Assembly: GCA_026225945.1 (NCBI GenBank)
Contig: JAMJFZ010002307.1
Location: 4,233,001 to 4,297,000, forward strand
Source of the DNA: Cricetomys ansorgei
Lineage: Eukaryota; Chordata; Mammalia; Rodentia; Nesomyidae
Length of the DNA stretch: 64,000 nucleotides
Direction: 5' to 3'
Numbering within the stretch: the stretch's first letter is position 1; the number at the start of each line of letters is the position of its first letter. Under the pieces are notes generated by a model, which made no database searches, was not told where the DNA came from, and saw only the letters and a program-made list of their open reading frames with translations. Of this stretch, positions 1 through 12,399 are shown piece by piece. The position numbers were made by a program, and so were the translations under genes.

Positions 1-177
1 TTCATACAACTGTTTGAATTCAGCTTCTGCAACCCATTACCTAGAGTAGAGAAGCCTTTTCTCAATATATCAATGTAGAGCATGTCTTTCTGAAACTATG
101 GAAATCCTCCATGATGTGACACAAACCAATGATTGATCGACTGATCATGATTGTGCGTGTCTGTCCATCACTGGCAT

Positions 178-332
178 GCCTGGAAACCTCGAGAGTTCAG
201 AAGAGGGCATCAGCTCTCTGAACAGAGGTTACAGGTGTAACTGAGCCACTGTGTAGGTGCTGCAAATCTGGACCTGGGTCCTTTGGAAGAGCAGCCAGTG
301 CTCTTAACCACTGAACCATCTCTCCAGACTCA
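178..332 (-). mobile_element. B2/B3-superfamily SINE relic
   Basis: The reverse strand begins gagtctggagagatggttca, the tRNA-like head of the B2/B3 family. It continues with aagagcactggctgctcttc and ends near the atgccctcttct box. It is diverged and has no clear target duplication. Confidence 0.8.
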
Positions 333-550
333 CCAAGTAGCCTTAAAATTTGTAACTCGTAATCCTGAGGCATCACTGTCCCTAGGAGATGATTTGGGTA
401 AACTTTGAAAAACTATGATATAATGGTCTATTTTTGAAAAATAGAAAAATAAAAAATCACAAAGGTGATAACTAGGAAAAATAAATATCTCATTTTAAAT
501 CCCCAAAGGGTTTAGATCATTTGATTTTTGAAAATTTAAATTTTTTCTCA

Positions 551-790
551 AGGACAGAGACATGTCTCAGCAATTAAGAGTGCTTATTGCTTTTGTAAAG
601 CATTCAACTTTTGTTTCACAGTGCCCATCAGTGTGTCATTAGCTCACAACGTCATATACCACCAGCTGCAGGGGACCTCATGCCCTGTTCTGGCCTCTGT
701 GGGCAATTTTATACATGTGCATGGATTCGTGCATGCATACTTGCATGCGCACACACATGTACACCCCCCCACAAATATTAAAAATACTAA
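551..790 (+). mobile_element. Degenerate B3-type SINE
   Basis: Diverged matches to the B2/B3 family are seen in order: a head with ctcagcaattaagagtgctt, a middle with catgccctgttctggcctct, and a CA-rich tail near 740-770. Old and heavily mutated. Confidence 0.65.
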
Positions 791-1012
791 AAGATGAAAG
801 AAGTCTCACCATTTCCTTTTCCTTTTTGTAATTCTGGTCCCCAAAAGAAAAGGAAGTGCCAACAAAACACTGTGTGGAAATGTTTTTAACAATACCATGT
901 AAAAATTAGTAATAATTCAATTGTTGCTTAAATTTTGAACTTCAGTAGATTTGGGAAGGTTTAGAAAAGTCAAGGTGAACATATTTTCTCCAAAGTTAAG
1001 AGAACTTCTAAG

Positions 1013-1013
<1 letters not shown>

Positions 1014-1055
<42 letters not shown>
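1014..1055 (+). repeat. (TG)n microsatellite
   Basis: An uninterrupted TG dinucleotide run of about 42 bp. Confidence 0.97.
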
Positions 1056-1056
<1 letters not shown>

Positions 1057-2646
1057 TTTCCAGTTCTAAAACACTTCCGTGGTTTAGGGATACTTTAGGG
1101 AATGCATAGAGATCTGTAACATTATTATGCAGATGAATGATTCATCTATGAGGTTCTCCTGTGCAGATGTAGAACTGGCCAGAACTAAACAGAACAGAAA
1201 ATCACTGAGACTCTGTTTTGTTCATGTATTTTTTTTTTTCATAGCAAGGCATGCTTTCAGATAAAAATGTAACCTTTAAAAATAAACATCAAAATTCCCT
1301 AAATACTTGTAATGATCTAGACTTTTCATTAAAATATCTTTATTTAATTTTGTAACATTGAACCACTTGTTATTTTCCAAAATAAATCAGTGTTTGGATT
1401 AAACAGAGATGACACCAGTTCAGCATTTATTCCAATCCTCCAACAACAAACTGATGGAAATGGAAAACTTGGGTATTTAAAGCAGCAGGTTTTGATTTAC
1501 AGCTTCCAGAGGCCACATTTAAACAGTAAAACATGAATTCTGGGCCGACCCAAATATCTAAATTCAGTAAATCAGACTGGGGAAGAGTCATTTGGTAAAA
1601 TTTACTTCATATGCTACTTTTTATTGAAGATTATTGTATATCAAGACACTTTCTGGTTGTGGTCCTTCCTGAAGATGAAGGTCCCTGCGTCAATCAAATA
1701 GAACCATAGGCAGGGACTTAAAGAACTCTGTGTTTCCCCATGGCCTTGTGTCCCTTCTTGCAGTATTTCATTTCTGATTATATAGAGATGTAAGGTATTA
1801 GCCAACAAGTCACAGAAACACCTGTAAGTCTACAATTAATCTTAGAAATCTTTCCAAGGACAGTGTTGTGAGGTATGGATTTTCAAACACACCCATGATT
1901 GATAGAAGAATTGGGGCCAAGAACCAACTACCTTCTCGACCTGCTCTCTTTCCTGCTTGGTATCTTGGAGATGTATTAAATACACTTTGTTTTTTTTTTT
2001 TTCTGAAAGATTCAGATATCATTTTTAAGCTATTAAATTCTGGTGTTGCTTTATTTCAAACAGCACAAAAACTGCCAGTGTTTAGTTTCTTTTCCTTTGT
2101 CAATCCTCTTGGTCACAAATGGCACAAAAGCAGACAGGAGGTCCTGGCTTACTCATGGCTGCACCCCACATATGGGGATTGGCGTCTGTCTGGTACTTGG
2201 GAAGTTCTCTGTATTTGTTGAATGTTAGAAGATTGAATTATATTCGCATTATATTTATAGGAAATTTTATATTTTTATGTTTTTATGTGATATAATTTAT
2301 ATAAATTTATAATTTTATATGTTTATATGGAACTACATTTATAGGAAATTTTTGTCACTTTTCTATCTGTCTGTTTATTTAATATTTCTAAATATTCACC
2401 ATCCTCTAAATACATGATGCATAGAACTTTGTCATTGGCTTTTTTATGTATGTTAGTACCATCAAGTTCTTGAGATACCAAAGCCATTGTATTTCTCCAC
2501 ATTTTTGAGTTTGCCTGTTTTTGTCCATTGGCTGTCAGACTCATTATCACCCTAGCAGAGTGTGAGTCATTGCTACCAAGTTCCTGGAGAAAACACTACA
2601 TCATTTTTACCCATTTGAAAATAGCACAAGATAAAAAGCTATGGTA

Positions 2647-2720
2647 AAAGAGTAGAGACCTAAATGATTGAGTAGACCTACTCAAGTAGACCTAAATGAA
2701 GAGTAGAGACCTAAATGTAG
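2647..2720 (+). repeat. Short imperfect tandem repeat
   Basis: The phrase agtagagacctaaatg occurs at both ends, with two shortened copies (agtagacct) between them. It is a local duplication in unique intron. Confidence 0.7.
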
Positions 2721-3195
2721 ATATCCATTCAGATGTCTACATGGTCAGTTTTTAGCTCTGAGCTTTACTACTGCATTAGATTCTTTGCTCCAGCTTGGGA
2801 GTTAAAGGGAGATCTGGAGAGCAGCCTCACCAAGTACTAACAGAATAGAATGAAGCTGCTATTTGACCCATGTTGTGTGTCTCCAAGTCACACAAATATA
2901 TTTGACTAGTCCACACAAAGTCAGCTGGATTCAGATTGGCTGTCCAATTCCAGTGTTTGTAACACGGATTTCTATTGGTCTCTTGAGCCTTTATAAGTTC
3001 CTGGCTTCTGTTGAACAATCGCCATGACTCATTCTTACTTTGCCTAAGTAATCAGTAGTTTCTGGACTTGGCCTTTAATTTCCTTCAGTTTCCCCAATTC
3101 TCCTTGATCCTGTGTTGATTTAAGAAAAGGGAAAAGGACATTCTTACCAAAGAAAATGATTGTGTTTGCATGAACAGACAGGGAAACACAGATGT

Positions 3196-3315
3196 GGGTG
3201 GAGGGGAAAGGAGAGGGAGGAGAGATGGAAAGAGGGAGGGAGGGATGGAAGGAAAGAGGGGGAGAGGAGACAGGGAGGGATGGAGAGAAAAAGAATAAGA
3301 AAGAGGAAGGGAGGA
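3196..3315 (+). repeat. Purine-rich (GGGA/GGAA)n tract
   Basis: About 120 bp made almost wholly of G and A on the + strand with irregular GGGA and GGAA units. It gives rise to K/R/E/G-rich spurious reading frames. Confidence 0.9.
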
Positions 3316-6300
3316 TTGTATTCAAATATTTTCTATGGTTTAATTTTCTTCCTTTGACCCCTTTCCTTCACTCTTAGCAGTCCACCTTAAACTGTTTTCC
3401 ATTCTTTCTTTTCATCATTTTATAGCATAATTTGAATTCTGGAAGATAATAGTTAATAGATTCAAACTATGATGTGTTTTTCTTAGAAGCACTAAGAAAG
3501 AAATACTGTTAATTGCTGTAACTGTGTATATACATATGTGTACATAATGTATGTAAATACTGTACTTTAAACTACAGATTTGTGAAATAAGTAAAACTTT
3601 TGGGACATTTACAATAGCTTTATATCTGAGATCAATCACGTTTGCCAGAAAACGGAAATAATATGTTCTTGTGAGGTTAAATCCAGGCTAGTATTTTTTT
3701 TTTTATGTGTGATACATTAGTTTAAAAAAGGAAAATTTAACTTCATCATATGGGCTGGAAACAGCTTTCAGTGGGATATGATTCTGTTACAGATGTGCAT
3801 GCTAAAATCATAAGTATCCTCATACTAGCACGTAGCTTTAATTTAAAATGCTCATACTAAGCAAGATCAGTTTTAAATATGTGTGTTCATATTTTTTTAA
3901 AATGTGTTCAGCCATTTGAATGTGCTTGCTGGCACATCCTGTGGAGAAAGCCTTGTGAGTCTGAGAGGGTTTGAGTTATCCAGTTAGACAGAGGGAAGTC
4001 AGCTGCTGATGTGACTGGATTCAGATGTGTGAGCTTCAAGCACAGCTCTCTTCTCTCAGTGATTGTTCTTCAGCTTGCTTTTATGGCTGAAGTGGCCCAT
4101 AGCGGAGAGCTAAGAATCCACACCTCTCTAAATAGCCCTGCGAGTCTCCCATGAAGTGACAGAGTTATAAGATGATAATTTAAGAAAATCACTGTTTCAT
4201 AGTTGGAAGCACACGTGTTCATCATTGGAGCCCATTCTGGAAAAGTTTTCCTTAGGAAATTGGGGCTGTGCATCTGTGCTCACTGGCTGTAAGCTGGGAG
4301 TCATTTCATCCAGCAAGATAACAAAGGTTGTTTGTTTTTTTGGGGGGGTTGTTGTTTTCAATTGTTGAGTTTACTGAGGTAGATTGGAGTCTCACTGGAC
4401 CATTTACAATAGGAGGTTTCTAATTCTCCCATCTGCTCAGCGGCTGCAGGAGCCCACCTCGAGAGTCCCAGGCCCATCTCACTTGCACATACCACGAGCC
4501 CTTGAGCCTTCCCAGCCTCTTATGACAAAACATACTCATTCATTCTCTCTCCCTCTCTTTCTCTCCCCCAGTTCTGAGGTAGAAGATGTCTTTAGATAGG
4601 TAGATAGGGTCGGTTCCACCCCCAGTTCTCCCTGCTGTAGGCCAAAGATGACCCCCTTCCCCGTGCCATATAGAAATCCATAGCCAGCATAGGCCAGGCT
4701 AACAAAATATAGCAAATGTATTTAATCATAGTTTTATGTTGAGTAGTCATCCTCAGAATTAAGATTCAAAGACCCAACGTGAACTGTCCATTTTCATAGA
4801 CAAGTTCAATGAGACAGGAATGGCCTTGGGGGAATGTGATACAGACACGAGTTATTGATCTAATAGTGAGAGACTGTGAAGCCCAGCAGGACTTGAATTT
4901 TGCATCCTTTTTGACTCGTCTATGTAGCCTTCTTTATTTCAAATCACAGGGCAGTCATTTCTAGAACAGGAGCCTTACAACCTACAACCAAAACCATGTG
5001 ACCAGAGATTTATAGCTAACTTTCATACCAACTTCAACTGGAAGGAAGAGTTGAACAAAAACCTTAGCTTTTGTCACTGGCTTCAGGAAAAGACATCCTT
5101 GACTGTAACCTTCACCTTGCAGAAGGGGGACTCTAAACATTATGGACTGGTGAAAGAGAAACTTTGCTTCTGAAGACTTCGTTTGCTTGTGTTGTGTTCT
5201 GAGTCCTGGCACCGCTGAAGTCAGGGACTCGGCCGTCTGCTTACATCTGTTCCCTGTGTCTGTCCACGGACAGCCATGCTGGCTCTTCTCTGTAGTTGTC
5301 AGGACCCTTCTGGTGCACTTTCAGAGATAAATCTCTTCACCTTCGCTGCCCATCTCATGCCCTACACAAGCCTTCTTTTTTTTTTTTTTTTTGATGTGCC
5401 AGGCATTGCTCCTCATCTGCCTTTTCACTAATTCTCCCCGTCCACCCCCGGCTTAGAATGATGTTGTCTTCATTCACACCTATACACCTCTGAGCTTTAC
5501 AACTTGGCTTCGAAACTTGATTTTGTTTTTTGGACCCTGTGGTGTTAATAACTTCACTTTCAGCCCAAAACTTGTTTAGGGAATGGAAGCAATCGTAATG
5601 AAATAAATTATTCTTCTTCAGATGTGCACAGTAAAGTAGATGTACATATAAAATAGTACTGACTACGGTGGAGTGACTTGTGAACTGGGCCAACGCCGGT
5701 GAGATGGGCTCAGAGAATCCTCGGGAACTTGCTACAAAGGAGGACGATGATCATTGTCATTTGGCCGATCCTTCAACGCCTCCCAACATGGTGCTTCTGT
5801 CTAGTTATGTGAGGTTGCCGATTGTGTTTCCTAGAATACGAAAAGTTTGTGCTTTTAGACATAAAACGTAACTCCCTGGGACAAGGAGATTCTTGACTTA
5901 TGTGGGGCTCGTGGGACTTGAGACTAGAAGAGGGAGCAGCTGTCCCATATCTTGCGTTGTGTGCCAACACATCCATCAAGAACTCATTCACATGGACGGA
6001 TAGAATCATCTGCCCTTGTAAAGCTGGTAGTTTCCCTCCTTTCTTTTTTGTTTTAATTTTATTGTCAAATGACTGTAGCCGAATATAGAAGAGTTAAATA
6101 ATTATACGTAATTCCACAGTCAAAGAATGAGAAAATCTTTTTTTTTTTTTAATTTAACTTAAGCAAATAAGTTAATTGCTAGTCTTGTACAATTCAGAAA
6201 TTGCATGCAGGTAGAAGTAAGCTTGATAAGTTTAACAAAAAATGGTACAGTTTAACAAGAAATTATACAGTTGTGTGTATGTGTGTTTACAGATTTGGGT

Positions 6301-6664
6301 GATAAAACAGATGGTTTGTTTATTGATATATTGATTATGACTTTTCGAGGATTATGCATCCAGAAAGATGCTCAATGAATTCAAAAACAGGAAAATGGGG
6401 ATTGAAAGTTGTCTGCGAGAGTGAAGACAGTATTTGGCATCAGTTCCCATTGTTTTCCTTTATGGCGTCCTGAAACTTTGTCTCTTAATACAGTCAGTTT
6501 GTAACGAGATGTAACAGGAATGTCCATGTCCTGTCCCAGGCATGGATCCTTTGATGTGTGCCATCCGTGGAACATAATTCAGAAACGGGATAAACTTGTC
6601 ACCCTCCCATCCTCTAATTATGGGTAATTCAAGGAACGTTCTCTCCATCACCAAGGATGGCCTC

Positions 6665-6707
6665 TGAGTCATATGTCAACTCTCGTCACTTAGAGCAAAG
6701 TGAGTCA
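6665..6707 (+). promoter_or_regulatory. Paired AP-1 (TGAGTCA) sites, candidate
   Basis: Two perfect TGAGTCA motifs start at 6665 and 6701 in non-repetitive sequence, and a third lies at 7295-7301. The seven-base match is seen directly; function is inferred. Confidence 0.35.
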
Positions 6708-8321
6708 CTAAGCGTTGATGGAACATGCATGTGCTCACTCGGTGCAGTATTTGTTGTGCCTCACAGACGCCAGAGTCAGCCTTAGGAAGTTCAAGTGTGT
6801 AGCACACAGGACAGACACAAGATCCTGCAGTTTCTCTTTTCACGGCAAAGAAGAACAAATAAATTAATAACTAAGGAGACTAATAAGAATTCAGGAAGTT
6901 GGGTGGAAACGAGGGGAGGGCTGGCATGCTCTAGATGCTGTGTCACGGTAGGACTTTTCTGCCAAGGGGGAAGGTGCCAGTCACTGGGTCTGCAGTGGAG
7001 AGTGTCATAAACAGAAGGTACAGTGGGAGGCGCAGCTGAAATCAGAAACCTAGTGGAGAAAGAAATGGCCACAGTGACCAGTGCATGATGGGAAAAATAG
7101 TACAAGATGACCCTGAAGAAACAAACAAGCAAACAAAAAAACACAGGACAACATCCCAGGGACGCCATGGGCCTTGAAAAAAGGTTGGGTTTTATTCTAA
7201 ATCCAAATAATGAGAACACCTGGTAATCTCAAAAACAGATCACCCAAAAGAACTCAGGATGAATGTGATATATTATTTTTTATTATTTTTCTGATGAGTC
7301 ACACATTTATTGTCAGGGAGTTAGTTACTGGTTTAGAGAGCAGTCTATGAAACTCTAGAGAAGTGGCTTTGAAAAATGGAACAAACTTCCTAAGCCTCAA
7401 GTTTCCTCTAAAATAGATAATTGCAACCAAAGCACCTATCCCTTATAGTTGTTCTGCAGTTGAATGAAACTGTTATAAGAACTTTATAATCACACTTGGT
7501 CCATAAATAGACAATAATATCAATTTGTGTGTCAATATTGTTTTATACAAAATAAGGAAAATCTAAAGTGGATTATAATAAGCATTCTTGCTAAGAGAGC
7601 ATTCATTTAATTGGCTCAAGGTGATGAACTTGCTTCTCTAGACATATACTTCCTGCAAGTTGTCCCTGTGATGTGTCACAGGGATTTCTTTGCTGGGGAG
7701 CACAGTATGCTTTGCAAACACACAAGCGAAGGTGGATAGTTAAATTCTTCATATTTTCACAGAACCTCACTGTTAAAACCCTCCTTTCAAAAACATGGGT
7801 TCAAATTACAGATGCATCTCACATGAACATATCCCAAAACTACTCCTTTGAATAGTTAAATGATTATCTCCTTAAATTGTGTGATGTCACTTCTCATCAT
7901 CCCAGTTGGCCAGAGTAACACTTCTGGGCTTCATTTGTGTTTCAGGGAAAGTGACTCAAAAAACAAGACTTAGTGTGCAGGGATGGGCTAGGTGCAGAGT
8001 CCCAGTTGCTTGGGAGAGAGAATGTAGGGTGTCTGTCATCCATGTTTGCCTTCTCACTTTTCAAGGCTGATTGCTTGGAATAAAAAAACGTAGTCTGTCA
8101 GGGCTTTGTAACACAATCAGTGTTTGCATTTTATGTATCTCTTTAGAATAATTTTCCTTATTCTGTCTCGTGGGACCCTTTTTAATAAAGTGAGAATATT
8201 GGTGGACAGTTGAAAAAATAGAAATGGTATTTGTACATGCTAGCCTAGCATATTCTAAAACCTGGTAGAAACATCTCACATGGGCTAATTCTATTTGTAC
8301 TTACCATCATACTGAACAATG

Positions 8322-8530
8322 GGAGCTGGGAATGGCTCAGCCATCGAAAGTACTGGATGCTGCAGAGGACCCAAGTTCCCTAACCAACACCCATGTTGGG
8401 TGGCTCACAGTGACCTTCATCTCCAGTTTTAGGAGAACTGATGCTTCTTCCAGCTTCTTCAGGCATCTGTACTCATATGCACATAGCCGCAGGAAGAAAC
8501 AAACAACTCATAATTTAAAAAATCTTTAAA
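8322..8530 (+). mobile_element. B2/B3-superfamily SINE, diverged
   Basis: The head gggagctgggaatggctcag, the box gcagaggacccaagttcc and an A-rich tail ending in ttaaaaaatctttaaaaa match the order of B2/B3 SINE parts. Confidence 0.7.
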
Positions 8531-8859
8531 AATATGTAATGACTGCTTCTTTTATTTCCCATTATGTTTCCTAGCCACTGCCAATTTTCCTGCCTTTTTC
8601 CAGTGATATGGCCCAAGACAAGGCACTAGGCTGCTTCAAACGCACATATTTATGACCACAAATGACCATGTGAGTCACTTGTCTAGGCAGAAAACTGCCT
8701 AAGGTAGAAGATGCCCTCCTCACAGTTGTGTTCACAATGGCTGTGGACGCCTGTGTGGTTTTGTTGACATGGTGGTGGGGGTGAGGGCTGGCCCCCCTGC
8801 TCATCTGACACCTTGGAAGCATCGTCACTCACACCAGCTGGCTGAGGCCCTGGCTAAAG

Positions 8860-9011
8860 TCCTTGCGGAAGTCCACGTGTGGGTTCCGAGATCCAAGGCT
8901 CGGAGCTGGCGTGACCGTCTCCTGCACGGCATTGCCCCGAGGCATCGAGAGCGCGACCGTCTCCTGCACCGCATTGCCCCGAGGCATCGAGAGCGCGATT
9001 CGGCCAGTCAC
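8860..9011 (+). repeat. CpG-rich 42-bp tandem duplication
   Basis: Two 42-bp copies (8909-8950 and 8951-8992) differ at only two positions and are followed by the first bases of a third. The surrounding 150 bp has about 19 CpG dinucleotides, far more than the neighbouring intron. The copies keep frame, so an antisense open frame shows a repeated MPRGNAVQETV peptide, which I consider incidental. The source family is not recognised. Confidence 0.85.
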
Positions 9012-9995
9012 CTGCCTACGGCAGTCTTTTCTCTCTCCTTTTCCTCAGCGCTTTGGTGTCTCGCGGTGCATTTTAAGTTTAGTGTTTACGTTTATGGCAG
9101 TTATATTGATGTCTCCCAAACTCTTCCAGTATTTTGATGTCCCCCAAATGCTCCAGCATCTCAATACTGAGCTTATTTGTCCCCCTTTTTATGCTGGGTA
9201 AGAACAAGGGGGCTGCTCACAATTAGAAATCAAGTCCTTCAGAATAGACCCTGTTTCACCTGTTTGAATCACCTCGGGTTTAGTGAACAAATTATGTGTG
9301 CTCACGGATGTGTGTCCAGAAATTGGAAATAAAGTTGTTTTTTTTTTTAAAGATAAAAATGACAAAAAGTTTATTCTTGAAACCTTCATCTCAAACCAAT
9401 ATGGAAGTTAACAGAAACAAAGGGGTGAATTCAGAATTTCCACTATTCATAGAAAAGTTGTGAGTTACAGATATAATATTAGATATATTTATCATAATTA
9501 TGTTTCTGCTACTTTTGCCAGGCAAACCATAAGTGTAGTAAGTGCTTAATAAATGAAAACCCATGTCAAGTCCAGCCATGACAACATATGAATACTTTGC
9601 CACCATAGGTCTGCTTGGTCAAGATAAAGTTTTCCCACACTCTCTCAGTGTCTGAGTGGCTCGAGGTCTGTTTATTTCGTTGTTAAATTACTACATTTTT
9701 AAATTGTTTTAGCTAACATATTAAAAGTGTTCATGTGATGCTTTTCTATGTGCATATACCCTTCACTCCTAACTCCAGCCCATTTCTCCACTTGATTAGC
9801 CTCCCTCCGATATCCATGCCACCTTCAAACCAGCCTTTAGCATCCACATGTGGGAGACAACGGATGGGGTTTGACTTTCTATCTGCCTTTTGTTTTTCTT
9901 TCTTCTCAACATGATATCCTCCAAGCCCACCCGAGCTATCACAAATGGCAAGGTCAACTCATATGTAAAGTGGAACAATGCAAGTGTTTACATAC

Positions 9996-10565
9996 TGTTG
10001 TGGATTGAGTGAGAAATGTCCCTCACAGGCTCAGGTGATTGGTTACTTGGTCACTAACAGTCAGTGGCACTGGCAGGGGAGTTAGGAACCTTTAGGCGGT
10101 ACAGCCTTGCTGTACTAAAGGGCTGGTTTTGAGAGCTTAGCACTCCACCCTACCTCTTGTTCTCTCTCTGCTTTCTGCGTGGGGTTGAAGACATGATCTC
10201 TCAGTTTCCTGTTCCAGTCAGCTACTGTCGTGCTGTCCTCTCTGTTGTCGACTTTCCCTCTTCCTCATGCTGCGACGCTTTAATACAGTTTATCATGGTG
10301 ACCACCCCTCCAGCCACAAAACTATTTTCATTGCTTCTTCATGACTGTAATTTTGCTGCATAATCATATTTTTTGCTGTAATCATAATGTAAATATCTGA
10401 TATGCAGTGGGTCTAAGGCGATTCCTGTGAAAGGGTCATTGTATCCCCAAAAGGACCCAAAGGTTGAGAACAGTTTCTCTAAAAACTTAAGCACAATTAA
10501 ATTCCTTCTTTCTGAACTTGTTTTTTTGCCCTTGGTATTATATCACAGCAACAGAAGAGTAACTA

Positions 10566-10568
<3 letters not shown>
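9996..10568 (+). mobile_element. MaLR-type (ERVL-MaLR) LTR, interrupted by URR1
   Basis: The left end is tgttgtggattgagtg and the right end is cacagcaacagaagagtaac followed by taacaca, the usual ends of MaLR LTRs. Between them are diverged matches to the LTR body, such as the cctaggaa-type and ctctgctttctgcgtgg blocks. A URR1 element sits inside at about 10245-10476. No retroviral coding region is present. Confidence 0.6.
10245..10476 (-). mobile_element. URR1-like non-autonomous hAT transposon
   Basis: Contains atgctgcgacgctttaatac, the tctgatatgcagtgggt block and the end gacccaaaggttgagaac, in the same order as the copy at 41668 and reversed relative to the copy at 37451. It is nested in the MaLR LTR. 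Confidence 0.75.
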
Positions 10569-10597
<29 letters not shown>

Positions 10598-10604
10598 ACA
10601 CACA
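10567..10604 (+). repeat. (CA)n microsatellite
   Basis: A CA dinucleotide run with one CATA interruption, at the right edge of the MaLR LTR. Confidence 0.95.
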
Positions 10605-10605
10605 A

Positions 10606-12120
10606 GCAAATCCCCCAAACCCTCTCCAACCATTATTTCTTCAACTATTTGTATATTTATGGGGAACTAGGTTGCCTCCCATTTTGGCTTTTTTGTGATC
10701 ATTGCTGTGAGGAATGTGGGCGTATGGATATACTCAAGAAGTCATGATTCATTTCCTGTGGGTACACACCGAGAAAAATGCATCACTGGTCTACATGGTA
10801 GTTCTGTTTCTAGTTCCATTTGAAATCACCATATTGTTTTCCATAACGAATGCTCAGAGTTTTACCCTGCCTATCGTGCCCAGGAGTGTCTTATGCACAC
10901 CTTTTCAATACCTGGAATGTCTCACTTTTTGGTAAGACTCAATGCTCACAGGCTTGAGTTAGAATCTCACAGTGGGTTTTTGCTTCTGTGATGCCATGGA
11001 GTGTGGCACAACTTTCTCTGTGAGAGGGCTCTGTTTTTATTTCAGAAGTAAAGAAATATCTATTAATGTCCTTTGCCACTCCTATTTTTAAGTTTTTATT
11101 TATTTTATGTATTTGAGTGTTTGCCTGCATATATGTATGTACATGGACCATGTGACTACTTGGTGCCTTTGCAGGACAGAAGAGTACGTAGGATATAGGT
11201 ACAGGATAAACAGAGTTATAGATAGTTGTGAGCCCCTATGGGGCTCTAGGCTCTGTCCTTTCCAAGGACAGCTAGTGCTCTTAACCCTCATGTGTCTCTC
11301 AAGCCCTGACCTTTGCCCACTTCTTGATCTGGCTTTATGTTTTCATATTAGTAATTACATGGACTCTTTATAACATCTTGGGTATAAGGCTTGGTTTGTA
11401 GCTGTGTTTCCCAGCCTGTAGGCTTCCACGTCTTTGTTTTGTTTTGTTCTTTCAGTTGCCTCCTTTGCTATGACAAAGCTTTTTTTTTTTTTATTCTGTG
11501 ATCCTTTTCACTCATTTTCAATTCTATGAGATGTGAGCATGATTTTTGAGGAAATGACCCCCCCCAAGGTCAGTGCTGAGGAGCCATAGTGTTTAGATTT
11601 TTATCCTTATGTGTTGATTTTTGTGTTTGGTGTAGGATGCAGATCTAATTGCATTCTTTGGGTGTGAAAATCCAGTCTCTGCAACACCATCCATTGCAGA
11701 AGTTGCCCCTGCCCATGGTGGCCCTTTGCTTGTCAGATCTTAGCTGATCATATATACATGACTTTGTTTGGAGGTTTTATGTTTTATGTATAATGTTTTG
11801 ATTGTCATATCCTTATAATGTAATTTTAATATTGGAATTATACTGATTCCAGGTTTCTTTTTCCTCAGAATTGCCTCGTCTTATTTTCAGTTCTATTTGG
11901 GATTTGGGGATTATTCTTCCTATTTGGGTAAAGAATTCTAGTAGGGTTTGTATCGGGGTTGAAACGAGTCCGTTACATTCTCTCAGTGTCTTGGACACTT
12001 TAACAATATTAATTCTCCCTTTCATGAGCATAGAGCGACTTTCCACTCACTGTTCCCTCTTGAGTTTCCTTCCTCAGTATCATATAGCTTTCAGTGTTCA
12101 GCTTAAGAATCTGCATCAAT
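10606..12120 (-). mobile_element. Antisense LINE-1 ORF2 3' relic
   Basis: The + strand shows the reverse complement of L1 ORF2. Recognisable pieces are the ttttggctttttttgtgatc/gctgtgagg block near 10683, the ttgtgtttggtgtaggatgc block near 11622, and the caatattaattctccctttc block near 12005. It is full of stops and is split by a SINE at 11095-11312. Not capable of coding. Confidence 0.7.
11095..11312 (-). mobile_element. B3-type SINE inserted in L1
   Basis: The + strand starts with the tttatttattttatgtatttg tail complement. It runs through agatagttgtgagcccctat and ends near agtgctcttaaccctcatg and ctcaagccc, a reversed B2/B3 element. Confidence 0.75.
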
Positions 12121-12399
12121 CATTTTAAAGATAAATAACTTCAGTGGAGAAGACTAAATTATCTCTAAATGACCTGTTCACATGAGCATGGATTTAAAGA
12201 TTTAAAGGAAATGATCATGATATCCAAACCCGCCAACTTTCTCCCAGCCGTTTGATAGCCCTTCTTCTGTCCGTGTCTACTATTCATGCAATTGGGTTGG
12301 AGCTACTCGTTCAGCAACCTTGGCTGTGTAGATATCTAGGAATATTTCTTGAAATCCCATTTTTGTAATTTAGCTCCATTTCAAGCAGTTTGTGTAAAG

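Noticed and set aside
8829..9201. Open frames with a repeated 14-residue peptide at the CpG-rich duplication
   Set aside because: The repeat arises because 42 is a multiple of three. No homology, and both strands are open equally.
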